Shown: positions 47,312 through 58,600 of the stretch, piece after piece
Layout: every line of letters begins with the position of its first letter
Position numbering within the stretch: position 1 is the first letter of the stretch
Assembly (NCBI GenBank): GCA_949130495.1
Contig: OX422207.1
Coordinates: forward strand, 830,278,073 to 830,342,072
Direction of reading: 5' to 3'
Origin: Sambucus nigra
Lineage: Eukaryota; Streptophyta; Magnoliopsida; Dipsacales; Adoxaceae
DNA: 64,000 bases
Translations under genes and position numbers: made by a program
The notes under the pieces: model-generated
Seen by the model: the letters and a program-made list of their open reading frames with translations, nothing else
The model's database searches: none
Told to the model about the DNA's origin: nothing

Positions 47312-50300
47312 GGGGAAGATAGTGACACTTAACAAGAACTTATGCCAACATATAATAAATAACTCAAAAAAATAATTAAATTAACGTGCAAGAACATAAA
47401 TAATTGATTATTGCTTAAAATAATTACAACATCAAATATCCTTATGATGGTTCCAAAATTTGCACAGATGTCTAGAAGCCCCGAAGCTTAAAATAAACAA
47501 ACATATTATCTAAAATAAATCGAATGGATGAAGTGAACTAGGATTTGAGGGTAAAAATATACCTCAGATACAAAGTGGTAAGGTTCCTACATTACATGAT
47601 CTATCACCTTGTGATTTTTTATGTTGTAATGAATATAAATGTTAATACATAAAATTCATAATTCTTAATAACAAATTATTAAAATCTTACCAAGCTTTTA
47701 GTGTCATATTTGTGAAGATAATATCAATAAATTGGGCAAACATCACTGCTATTGCCTCTAGCCACAAAATCTTTAATACAGAGATTTATCTTCCTTATTT
47801 TTCTTCCTTTAGGAAGATGTTTATCATTTCTTAAGAAGGTCACAATTGCTTATGTGGTGTGGTAGTGACATGGGAAACTCCTCTATTGAACTTGTTCATT
47901 ATCTATCTATAAATTTCTCTCAAAAAAACACTACATGAAATTCGAATCCACCAATCAACCAGATCCGTATTTGCAAAAGAAATTGTCAAAAGTTGTTACA
48001 TTTTTCGAGTTAAGATCCCATAGCTTGTCAATGATGTGACATATATCCTTGCAGCCCACAAAAATGCGTGATAATATATAAACCAAGAAACTCTCCTGAA
48101 ATTAAAAAAATATGAGAAATTACACCTTAAAAATAAACTAAACACAAAACTTAAATCTACGAAGAGATTATTTACCTTAAATCTTGGAGGTTATTTGGGG
48201 GATTAAAAATAAGTTCTCTTAGCTTACTAAATTCCTTTGGTAATTGAACTACATGGGGATGGGATTCAAAGCTAAAACCTACTCAATCAACTTCCACAAT
48301 TGAATAAGATCTTGCATAATTCCCTCCAAGAGGCAACTTATGTTATAAAAATAATCTAATAAAAAATTTCACAATACAATTTATATAATAAATGTAACTA
48401 AAGAAAATAATATGTATATATTACATAATATAATACCTTGAAAGGATTGGAAGTTATTAAAACAAACTTTTAAATCAAAATCAATAAAAACACCATCTCT
48501 TAAATTTCCGTGGTAATGATTTATCCCATGTATACATTTAAGGTTTTTCAAAATACTGATAATAATTAAATTTAAATAAAAACAATTATATGTAAAAAAC
48601 TTATCAGATTATTTAATTTATTATCATTATCGAAATATATTTATGAATTCATTTCCCATATGAATGCACAATCGTCCTTGAATTTTAGGTCCAAGATCAC
48701 TTAAACCCTTATATATGTTACATTTAGCGATCTTATATATTTTTTGAGGTGATTTATTATTCATTCTTCCAATGGAGTTATCATCTTGGTATGATCCCAA
48801 CCATGTTATGGTTTGGGGGGTTTAATAGACTTTCAGTTACATAAATAAGATCAAGATTAATGAACTTTTTACAATTTAAAATAGTATCTTTCAATACCTT
48901 GGATGTTAATTCTTGGATACTCAAAATAACTTAACTCTTTTGTTATCAGTTGTAGGTTCTACACATTTGACAAAGTCGACTCTGCATGATTGTGATTGTG
49001 CACAAAGTCGATTCTGCATGATATTGATTATGTGCAGAGTCGACTTTGTCTAATGTGGAAAACCTACAACAGGTACCAAAAGAGTTAAGCTACTTTAAGT
49101 ATTCAAGATTAACATTCAAGGGATTGAAGATACTCTTTTAAATTGTAAAAAGTTCAATAATCTTGAGTTTATTTGTATAACTGAAAGTCTATTAAACCCC
49201 CCAAACCCGAACATGGTTGGGATCATAACCAAGAGGTTAACTCTATTATAAGAATGAATTAGAAATCACACCGAGAAAATATATAAATCATTAAATTTAA
49301 TATATAAGGGTTTAAGTAGTCTCGAACCTAGAATTTAAGGACACTTGTGCATTCATATGGGATATGGATTTAGAAATCTATTTCGATATTGACACTAAAT
49401 TAAATATTCTGATAATTTTTTATACATAATTAATTTTTTTATTTAAATAGAATTATTATCATTTTTATTATAGTGGTGTTTTGAAGAACCTTCAAGGAAT
49501 ATATGAGATAAATCATTGCCATGGAAATTTAAGAGGGGGTATTTTCATTGATTTTGATGGGAAAGTTTATTTTAATAACTTTCAATCCTTTCAAGGTATT
49601 ATATTATATAATATTTATATATTATTTTCTTTAGTTACAGTTACTATATAAATTGTATTATGATTTTTTTATTAAATCATTTTTATTTTTATAACATAGG
49701 TGGCCACTTGAAGGAAATGAGGCAAGATTTTATGTAATTGTGGAAGTTGATTAAGCAAGTTTTAGCATTGAATCTCATCCCCCATGGGGTTCAATTATCA
49801 AAGGAATTCAGTAGCTTGAGAGAACTTATTTTAAATCTCCCAGATAACCTGCAAGATTTAAGGTAAATAATCTATTTATAGACTTAAGTTTTGTGTTTGA
49901 TTATTTTTGTAAGGTGTAATTTCTCATATTTTTTTTTACTTTCAAGAGAGTTTCTTGGTTTATATATATTCATTTATTTTTTGGGGTTCCAAGGTTATTT
50001 GTCACTTTAATGACAAGCTCTGGAATCTTATATTTAAAAATGTAACTATTTTTGACAAAAAAAAAATCCAATATGGATCTGGTTGATTATGGATTCGAAA
50101 TCCATGTAGTGGTTTTAGAGAGAAATTTACAAATATAGAATGCACAAGTTCAATAGAGGGGTTTCCCTATGGCACTATCATACCACGTAAGCAATTGTGG
50201 TTGGCCTTCTTAAGAAATGGTAAACATCATCATAAGGGAAGAAAAATAAGGAAGATAGTTCGTGTATTCAAGATTTTTTGGTCGAAAGCAATACTAGTGA

Positions 50301-50730
50301 TGTTTACGCAATTTACTGATTTCATCTTCACAAATATAAAACTAAAAGCTTGGTGAGATTTTAATAATTTATTATTAAGAATTACAAATTTGATGTATTA
50401 ACAGTTTATTCATTACAACATAAAAAATCACGAAGTGATAGATTATGTAATGGAGGAACCTTACCACTTTTTATCCGAGGTATATTTTTCCCTCTACTCC
50501 TAGTTCCCTTTATCCATTCTATTTATTTTAATATTGAATGTTTGCTTTTTTAGTTTTGAGGCTTCTAATCGTTTGTGCAATTTTTCAAACCATCATTAGG
50601 GTATTTGATGTTATAATTAATTTATGCAATAATCAATTATTTATGTTCTTGCATATTAATTTAATTATTTTTTTATGAGTTGTTAACTATATAATGGCAT
50701 CAGTTCTTCATTAGTGTCTCTATCTTCCCC
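47312..50730. repeat. Large imperfect inverted repeat, arms about 1.7 kb, with exon-like remnants
   Basis: The left arm 47312-48986 and right arm 49033-50730 are reverse complements with scattered changes and indels (roughly 85-90% by eye). The centre holds GACAAAGTCGACTCTGCA and its mirror copy plus a further partial copy. Both arms contain the same exon-like stretches with GT/AG borders. One reads INHYHGNLRDGVFIDFD in the left arm (- strand) and INHCHGNLRGGIFIDFDGKV in the right (+ strand), reminiscent of a kinase catalytic loop. A second has LWKLI and QLPKEFSKLREL. No terminal duplication was found, so foldback element versus inverted gene duplication is undecided. Confidence 0.8.
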
Positions 50731-50949
50731 TCTTTACATGAATATTATAAGGGCTCTAAATCCCTTTTCCAACGATGTGCGCTATGCGTGAATCTGCCTT
50801 ACGACTAACGGTCCATTTTACTCCAAAAACTGATATAAAGGCCATCAGGAGCTCCCAAGCCCGGTTTGACTTCGAACAACTCTCTTGCTTAAGTGAAGCT
50901 CAATGAATATTCGAAGAGCTCTAAATATCCTTTCAAATGTCCGAACACT
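50731..50949. other. Short unassigned stretch
   Basis: It lies between the palindrome and the gypsy RT remnant and may be decayed pol sequence. Confidence 0.4.
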
Positions 50950-52267
50950 GAAATTTGAATAAAACATCCCTAAATGACGATTATCCATTACCCAACATCG
51001 ACACGATCATGGACAACACAACCAACCACGCCCTTAAACATTTGTCAATGGATTTGCCGAATATTATCAGATGAAGATGCACCTTGACCATCAGGAAAAA
51101 ATTGCCTTCATCGCCCCATTGGGAACTTTTTACTATACTATCATGCCATTTGGACAAAAAATAATGACAGGGCTACCTACTAAAAGGCTTCCATAACAAT
51201 CCTACCCGATCTTCTTCACAAGGAGGTCGAAGTCTATATAGATGACATGATTATTAATTCTAAGACTCGTAAAGGTTATATTCTTACCCTCTGAAAGTTC
51301 TTCGAGCGACTACGAAGTAACATATGCGGCTAAATCCACAGAAGTGTGTTTTCAACATTAAAAAGGGAAAACTCTTTGGGTTCATGGTCAGTGAGATTGG
51401 AATCAAAGACGATCCTATTAAGTTGAAAGTTATACTTGAGATGCCACCACCATGGACGGAGAAGGAAGTTCGAGGATTCCTTAGTAAATTACAGTAAATC
51501 AGTCAGTTCACCAGCCAACTGGCCTCTATTTGTGATCCATTTCCAAACATTTCTTGAAGGATCCAACTAAAGTCTAGAATGAGGCATTCCGAGAAGTCTT
51601 TGACCAAATTAAGCAATACCTCACCCGACCTCTGTTGTTCATGCCTATGTAGCTGGGTCTCCCGATCCTCTTGTATTTGACCATCACAGATACCGCAGCA
51701 GGGGCTTTGATGTCCCAATACATTGAAGAATCCCACAAGAAAAGATCCATCTGCTACACCAATCCAAAATTAGCTAGGTATGAAAAAAATATACACTACT
51801 TTGTAGAAAGTGTGTGTTTCCTTAGTCTGGGTCACATAGAAGTTACAGCACTACATGCTTGCCTTTCCAATCAGATTAGTATCCCTAATGGATCCCATCA
51901 AATACCTGCTAAAGAAAGTTTCTATGTATAGTCGAATGGCCCGTTGGTTGATGCTACTAGATGAGTTTGACATTGTGTACGTAACGCAGAGAGACATAAA
52001 AAGGAGATCCATCTCCGACTACCTTGTCGATTAACACATGGAAAGAACCAATGTTTGAATCTCAAAATTAGCAGATAATAAAATTCTTTAGACCTCTCAT
52101 GAGTATCTTATATGACATATATTCTTTGATAGAGGTGGTAATAAGAAAGGATACGACATTAGGATACTCCTAATCGCCTCTGATGACTCTCACACCCCCA
52201 TTTCCATTAAATTAGGCTTCCTTTCACCAAAAACATGACTCAATATGAGGCATGCAATCTAGGCCTC
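50950..52267 (+). pseudogene. pol: Third Ty3/gypsy pol remnant (RT and RNase H), left of the Sirevirus-like element
   Basis: RT motifs in order are DDYPLPNIDTIMDNT (about 50970), EKIAFIAPLGTFYYTIMPFG (about 51100-51160), VYIDDMIINSKT with an intact YIDD (51235-51246), and NPQKCVFNIKKGKLFGFMV (about 51340-51390). RNase H follows from about 51650 (PILLYLTITDTAAGALMSQY). An Asn-Met-Thr-Gln-Tyr-Glu-Ala-Cys block opens the second RNase H just before the copia insertion. Many stops and frameshifts are present. It is clearly different from the YVDD family of elements A and B. It continues at 63445. Confidence 0.85.
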
Positions 52268-53110
52268 TGAAGCACCTTATACCTTTGACTTACTTAAGTC
52301 TATATTGTATAAGTGCTCAACTAATTTGGAAATAGTGACAAAATTGGTTGTGTAACCTAGAATCCAAAGGACCTCATAAATATTCTCTCTAATCCTCTTC
52401 AATGATCCAAGATAGTATAAATTGAATCACACTACACACATTAGAAGTGCATACATGTGTATATATTGATCATATTGATTGTGTGTTTAATTCCCCTTAA
52501 AATGTTGTTTTAATAATTTTTGGGAATTTTTAAACAATTTTAAAATAATGATTTGTTAAATAAAAGGTGTTTTTATAAACTTTGTGGGGATAATATGTTA
52601 TTTTGAAAAATTCATTTTTCATTAGAATGTTTGATTGGGTAGAATGTAAATGCGCTAGAGACTCTAGGGTACAACCTGTAATTTCTTTTGACGCGCGTTT
52701 GCAAGCCAATTAAGTGCCAACACATGTCATGCTCCTGTTAACTCATTTGTGTTTGTTATGTGAGAGGGTTGCCTGGTGTTTTGCTGATCGTTAGATCAAA
52801 CCTTATCTATGGCCTGCATGTGTTTTAAACTTATCCATGTGCTATCACTGTGGACCAATCAACTCGACTTAACCACCGCTATATAATCACCCTTGGATCA
52901 AGTCAATATTAGGAAGACCTAATCTCAGCCCTTGATTGCCTTCGACAATCCAGAACCTTCCTCCACTCCTATATAAGCCCTCTAATTCTCAACCTTTTAA
53001 GACTTTTGGCAGTCGTCATTTTTGAGAGAAAAAAATAGAGAGAAGAGAGAAGTGAGAGAGAAGAGAGAAAAGAAAAGAGAGAAGAGAGAAAAAGGGAAAC
53101 TGTGTTAGCC

Positions 53111-53133
53111 AAACCCTAACCCTAACCCTAAAC
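53111..53133 (+). promoter_or_regulatory. Telo-box-like motif in the LTR leader
   Basis: AAACCCTAACCCTAACCC lies about 140 bp after the TATA box and recurs in the 3' LTR at 62324-62346. AAACCCTA boxes are known plant promoter elements; function here is inferred. Confidence 0.5.
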
Positions 53134-53381
53134 ACTTCAAATCTGATTCAAACCTTCGTATATTCAAAACCCCAAACACAACCTTGAGTGTTTGAGAGAG
53201 AGTGGTGTTACTGGTTTGTTCATTTGAAGCTGTAACCTCTTGATCTGTGATCTTATTACCAACTTAAACATTTTTGTGAAGATCTGTATTTCTTCTTCAT
53301 AGAAATTGTATATCTACACTTTGCATGTTATATTTCACTAGATCTGCATATTTCTTTCTCGTTTTGTGAAAATCTTTACTG

Positions 53382-54723
53382 TGTCTCCTTCATGAACATT
53401 TGCATGTTAAACATTTGAGTTTTAGCAGCTTTAACTCTTGAGTCTCCTTCATGGGCAGTGATTAATGTGTCCCAAGCTTCCTTGGAAGTGGCACAAGATG
53501 AGATTCTCTTGAACTCATACTCATTAATAGACATAAAAATGGCATTCTTGCCTTTATTGTTATTACGAGAAATAGTTTTCTCTTCCTGGGTAAACTCACT
53601 TAAGATTTTCTTTACCCTCTCATCACTTCCTTCAGTGGCTGGTTTAGTAGGATAAGTATATCCGTTTTCAATAATGTCCCAGACATCATCTCCTAAAGTC
53701 CCTTGGATGAAGGCAACCATTCTTACTTTCCAGTAAGCAAAGTTGTTTCCATCAAAGAGTGGAGGTCTGGACAGATTACCAAACCTTTCATTCTTCTCGT
53801 CCATAGTTAGGTTTTTCAGAAAACGATTTCAGAAACACAAGATCTTTTTGAAATAAAAGTTTACAGGGCTCTGATACCAATTAAAAAATGTTGCTAATGC
53901 CGTTTAATACAAGATTAAACTGTATAATCAACTCCGAGATGTTTGTTGAATAAACCCTTTTCTTTTGAAAATAAAAATGATAAACAACAAGATGTGTTTA
54001 CAAAAACTTATGTACGAGAATAACCAAGACTTTGTAATCAGTTTTAAAACTAAGACAGTTTCAAAAATTCAGCACACTATAGAATGAGACGAGGAGATGA
54101 AGATAATCAGAACACACAGTTTTTAACGTGGTAAAACCTCTCCCAATAGAGGAAACATCCACGGTGACTTCTAAGTCACAAAAGTAAAAATCCACTAAAA
54201 ACAAATAACAGTTACAAACAATACAACATACATGCACACAACTCAGCCTATTCTAAGTTTAGGAATATACCCCACTTGGTGTCCTTCTAACTTCTCTTAG
54301 ATCTGATTGTTTGATGATGTTCTTCCAGTTTGATAACTTCCCTTTGCTTTAGCTTCCTTGTGTCGACTCAATAATCTTTGATCTTATTCACAACACTTCC
54401 AGTGTGGTAGTGTGTTAAGTGTTTGTGATGTGATTCCTATCAACATGCATGAACTCACACACACTTAGTTTTTACAGACAGTCCTAGAAAATTACATATA
54501 AAGACTATATGCTGTGATTTTCTTTTCTTTCTTTCTTACAGAACTTAAAACCTTTTTGACCTTTAATTTATCCCATATTCCACGGATATCTTGCTTCAAA
54601 ATCGGTCAAGATCTTAATCAATCTCTGTTTTAAAAATATTTTTGAGATTGAAAATCTCCAAGTGAGAATCCAACTAGGTCAAGGTTTAGTTTCATAAGAA
54701 CAGAAACCATAAAATATTTACTG
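53382..54723 (-). repeat. Inverted duplication of LTR end, PBS, leader and gag start
   Basis: Arm 53412-54721 is the reverse complement of 54734-56043; both arms are 1,310 bp with a 12-bp spacer. It carries an inverted PBS (53867-53879) and an inverted gag start whose translation from 53804 agrees with the real gag for its first 131 residues. 53382-53411 is filler containing GTCTCCTTCATG, which also occurs in the neighbouring gag copy. The heptamer TTTACTG is present at both switch points (53375 and 54717). Confidence 0.95.
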
Positions 54724-55575
54724 ATTTAGATCTGTAAATATTTTATGGTTTCTGTTCTTATGAAACTAAACCTTGACCTAGTTGGATTCTCACTTGGAGA
54801 TTTTCAATCTCAAAAATATTTTTAAAACAGAGATTGATTAAGATCTTGACCGATTTTGAAGCAAGATATCCGTGGAATCTGGGATAAATTAAAGGTCAAA
54901 AAGGTTTTTAGTTCTGTAAGAAAGAAAGAAAAGAAAATCACAGCATATAGTCTTTATATGTAATTTTCTAGGACTGTCTGTAAAAACTAAGTGTGTGTGA
55001 GTTCATGCATGTTGATAGGAATCACATCACAAACACTTAACACACTACCACACTGGAAGTGTTGTGAATAAGATCAAAGATTATTGAGTCGACACAAGGA
55101 AGCTAAAGCAAAGGGAAGTTATCAAACTGGAAGAACATCATCAAACAATCAGATCTAAGAGAAGTTAGAAGGACATCAAGTGGAGTATATTCCTAAACTT
55201 AGAATAGGCTGAGTTGTGTGCATGTATGTTGTATTATTTGTAACTGTTATTTGTTTTTAGTGGATTTTTACTTTTGTGACTTAGAAGTCACCGTGGATGT
55301 TTCCTCTATTGGGAGAGGTTTTACCACGTTAAAAACTGTGTGTTCTAATTATCTTCATCTCCTCGTCTCATTCTATAGTGTGCTAAATTTTTGAAACTGT
55401 TTTAGTTTTAAAACTGATTACAAAGTCTTGGTTATTCTCGTACATAAGTTTTTGTAAACACATCTTGTTGTTTATCATTTTTATTTTCAAAAGAAAAGGG
55501 TTTCTTCAACAAACATCTCGGAGTTGCTTATACAGTTTAATCTTGTATTAAACGGCATTAGTAACGTTTTTCAAT

Positions 55576-55588
55576 TGGTATCAGAGCC
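55576..55588 (+). other. Primer binding site (initiator tRNA-Met)
   Basis: TGGTATCAGAGCC starts two bases after the 5' LTR end. It is the standard plant copia PBS complementary to the 3' end of initiator tRNA-Met. Confidence 0.95.
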
Positions 55589-55650
55589 CTGTAAACTTTT
55601 ATTTCAAAAAGATCTTGTGTTTCTGAAATCGTTTTCTGAAAAACCTAACT

Positions 55651-58600
55651 ATGGACGAGAAGAATGAAAGGTTTGGTAATCTGTCCAGACCTCCACTCTT
55701 TGATGGAAACAACTTTGCTTACTGGAAAGTAAGAATGGTTGCCTTCATCCAAGGGACTTTAGGAGATGATGTCTGGGACATTATTGAAAACGGATATACT
55801 TATCCTACTAAACCAGCCACTGAAGGAAGTGATGAGAGGGTAAAGAAAATCTTAAGTGAGTTTACCCAGGAAGAGAAAACTATTTCTCGTAATAACAATA
55901 AAGGCAAGAATGCCATTTTTATGTCTATTAATGAGTATGAGTTCAAGAGAATCTCATCTTGTGCCACTTCCAAGGAAGCTTGGGACACATTAATCACTGC
56001 CCATGAAGGAGACTCAAGAGTTAAAGCTGCTAAAACTCAAATGCTTACCCAACAGTACAACTCTTTGATTATGTCTGACTCTGAGTCTTTTGACGACTTT
56101 TACATGAACCTAACTGATATAGTTACTAAGTTGCATGCTAATGGTATAACATATGATAGGAATGAGATTGTTTCTAAAATTCTAAGATCATTACCACAAA
56201 AGTTTGACAGCAAGAGGTATGCTATTGAGGAAATGAGTGATCAAAACCTTACCCATGAGTTACACAGTAGCAAACTTAGGATTGTGGAAATGGAATTAGA
56301 CTTTAAGAAATAATTAAATCAGTCTCACAGAAAACAGCCCAACTCTAACTTGAGTTTTTCCTCTAAGATATCTAAACATGAGACTAATCTGACCAACCGT
56401 GACTCTGATGAGGAGTGTGATATAGACAAACTAGATAATCAGATTGCCTTAATGTCAAAACAATTTAAGAAAATTGTTAAATTTAGAAACAAACAGGCAT
56501 CTAAACAAGGCAAGCCTAATTATCCAACTGTGTCTAATCCCAAACCTCATGAGAGAAGTCTTGACAAACCTCCTAAGGACAACAACTTCAGATCTAACAG
56601 AGACCTTAAAAAGATTGAATGTTTTAGATGTGGGAAACTAGGTCACATTGCTCATGATTGCAGAGTTAATTTGAATAAAATCAAAACACACAATAGAGCC
56701 AATGTCTGTAAAACTTGGGATGATTCAAGTGACTCTGATGAAGAGGAACTTGAGTCATCAAATGTACTTGACCCTTACATGTCCTTTTTTGCTAAGATCA
56801 TTTACAATGATGATATGCTTGTGTGTGATAATGATACTTCTACTCCTTCTTTTGTGAATACTGCTTTGACTGGCCTAGATGCCTTGTTATCTGATAATGT
56901 TGCTAGATTTAGTTCCGTGTGTGTGAGTCAAAGTGATCTCGATAACGACGATGTAAATGGGTGCGTGAGTACTAAAACTGAATCATTAGGGGCCACTACA
57001 CACACTTCACTTAGCGACTCAGACACAGATGACCTCCCAAATATTCATACTTTATATGCTAAAACTCTTAAAAAAGGCACTAGACTGGAGAAGACTGTTA
57101 GAGACCTGACTAAGAAATTTGATGATCTAAGTCTTATTGTGAAGCTGAATGCCGAAGAGTACACTAACCAGTGTCTGTCTCATCAATCCGAAATTGAAAC
57201 TTTTGATCAAAAAATAAAAGAGTTGACCAAAACTAATGAAACCCTGGAAATGAAATACAAGGGAACATTATTAGAACTGGAGGAAGAAAAAACAAAGACA
57301 GCTACTGTTTTCAAAAAAATTTCTAAGTTTGAAAACAATTCAAATTGTTTCACTGACTTTGTTGTTAACTCTAAGACTAATTCTGATGATAGAACCGGTA
57401 TTGGATTTTGCCCTAAGAATAAACCACAAACTACAAATCTTGAACCTATTAAGTTTGTGTCTGGGGGAAAAAGACCAATCGAAACATGTCCAGACTTTCA
57501 TTTTATTAAAAAGGAATTTGATCAAAAGGAACAACAGAGAGACATTGGAGAGTCTAGTAATTCTAAGGCTGACAGTACACTTGAGACTAAATACGTTTGT
57601 CCTTTGATCAGAAAGGCTGAATCTACCTTTAAGTCCATACCTCCTAGGAATAAGAATTCTGAACAGAATCCTGTTAAACCTATCTTTAGAAGTTTTCCTA
57701 AGGAAGTACATCCCTCAAGCAATCAATATTGCTCCTACTGTGACGTTTATGGTCATTCCTTTTAAGGTTGTTATGCTAGGCATCTAAACACCCCTGTGTA
57801 CAACACTCCTGTTTATAAGAACTTTAACTATTCTAGGCAAAATCGTAACCATTATGTCCTTCCAAGACAACCTGACAAGAACTCTAACTATAGGAATAAA
57901 AAGACCAAAACTAAGAGTTCATTTAAGAGAAAGGCTCCCATAAACTTTCCTAAACCAAAAGCTCAACTTTTCCACAAAAATCAGTTTGTTGCTCCAAATA
58001 TTTTTCGACAAAAAGCTGCTTCTAGAAAATTTTATCAAATGAGAGAAAACTTGCGCAAAATTAAAACTAGAGCTATTTGGGTTAAAAAAGATGATCTTTT
58101 ACCCCAAATGAAGTGTAACATTGTTATCACTTCTTTCAAGGCTGAACACACTTCATCTGGTTGGTATTTAGATTCAGGATGCTCCAAACATATGACAGGA
58201 GATGAAACCAAACTCTTAAACAAAACCAGATTTTCTGGAGGTAAAGTAGTTTTTGGTGACGGAGTTTCATCCCAGATCATAGGTAAAGTAACCCTAAAAG
58301 AAGAGGGAATGCCTACTTTCGAAAAAGTACTATTAGTTAAAGGCCTTAAAGCCAACCTCCTAAGTATATCACAATTTTGTGACTCAGACCATACAGTTAC
58401 CTTTTCAAAGAACAATTGCAAAATTCTAAATGATAAAGGTGAATGTATTATTACCGGATTTAGAACACCTGACAATTGTTATACTGTCAAGACTAGTTCT
58501 GAAACCTGTAACATTGTCAGAATGGATGACAATGAAATCTGGCATAATCGTATGGGTCACTTAAGTTATGATATCCTTGGTAGATTGTCTAGTTAAGAGA

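Larger units (their letters stand above)
52268..55573 (+). repeat. 5' LTR of the Sirevirus-like element, enlarged by an inverted duplication
   Basis: Segments 52268-53381 and 54724-55573 together match the 1,965-bp 3' LTR. The 1,342 bp between are an inverted copy of the LTR end, leader and gag start. A TATA box (TATATAAG, 52970-52977), GA-rich leader sequence and a telomere-like AAACCCTAACCCTAACCC motif (53111) lie in the outer part. Confidence 0.93.

Noticed and set aside
47312..50730. Helitron or MULE interpretation of the large palindrome
   Set aside because: I saw no Helitron ends, no 9-bp duplication and no transposase motif; only the inverted symmetry is certain.
53458..53655. 65-aa ORF present twice (also 55800-55997 on the other strand)
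   Set aside because: It is the reverse-strand shadow of gag, duplicated only because gag itself is duplicated in inverted orientation.
53382..56043. Possibility that the palindrome is two nested head-to-head elements
   Set aside because: There is one set of outer LTR ends and one GCCTC duplication, and no LTR end or duplication borders the inverted arm, so a second insertion does not fit.
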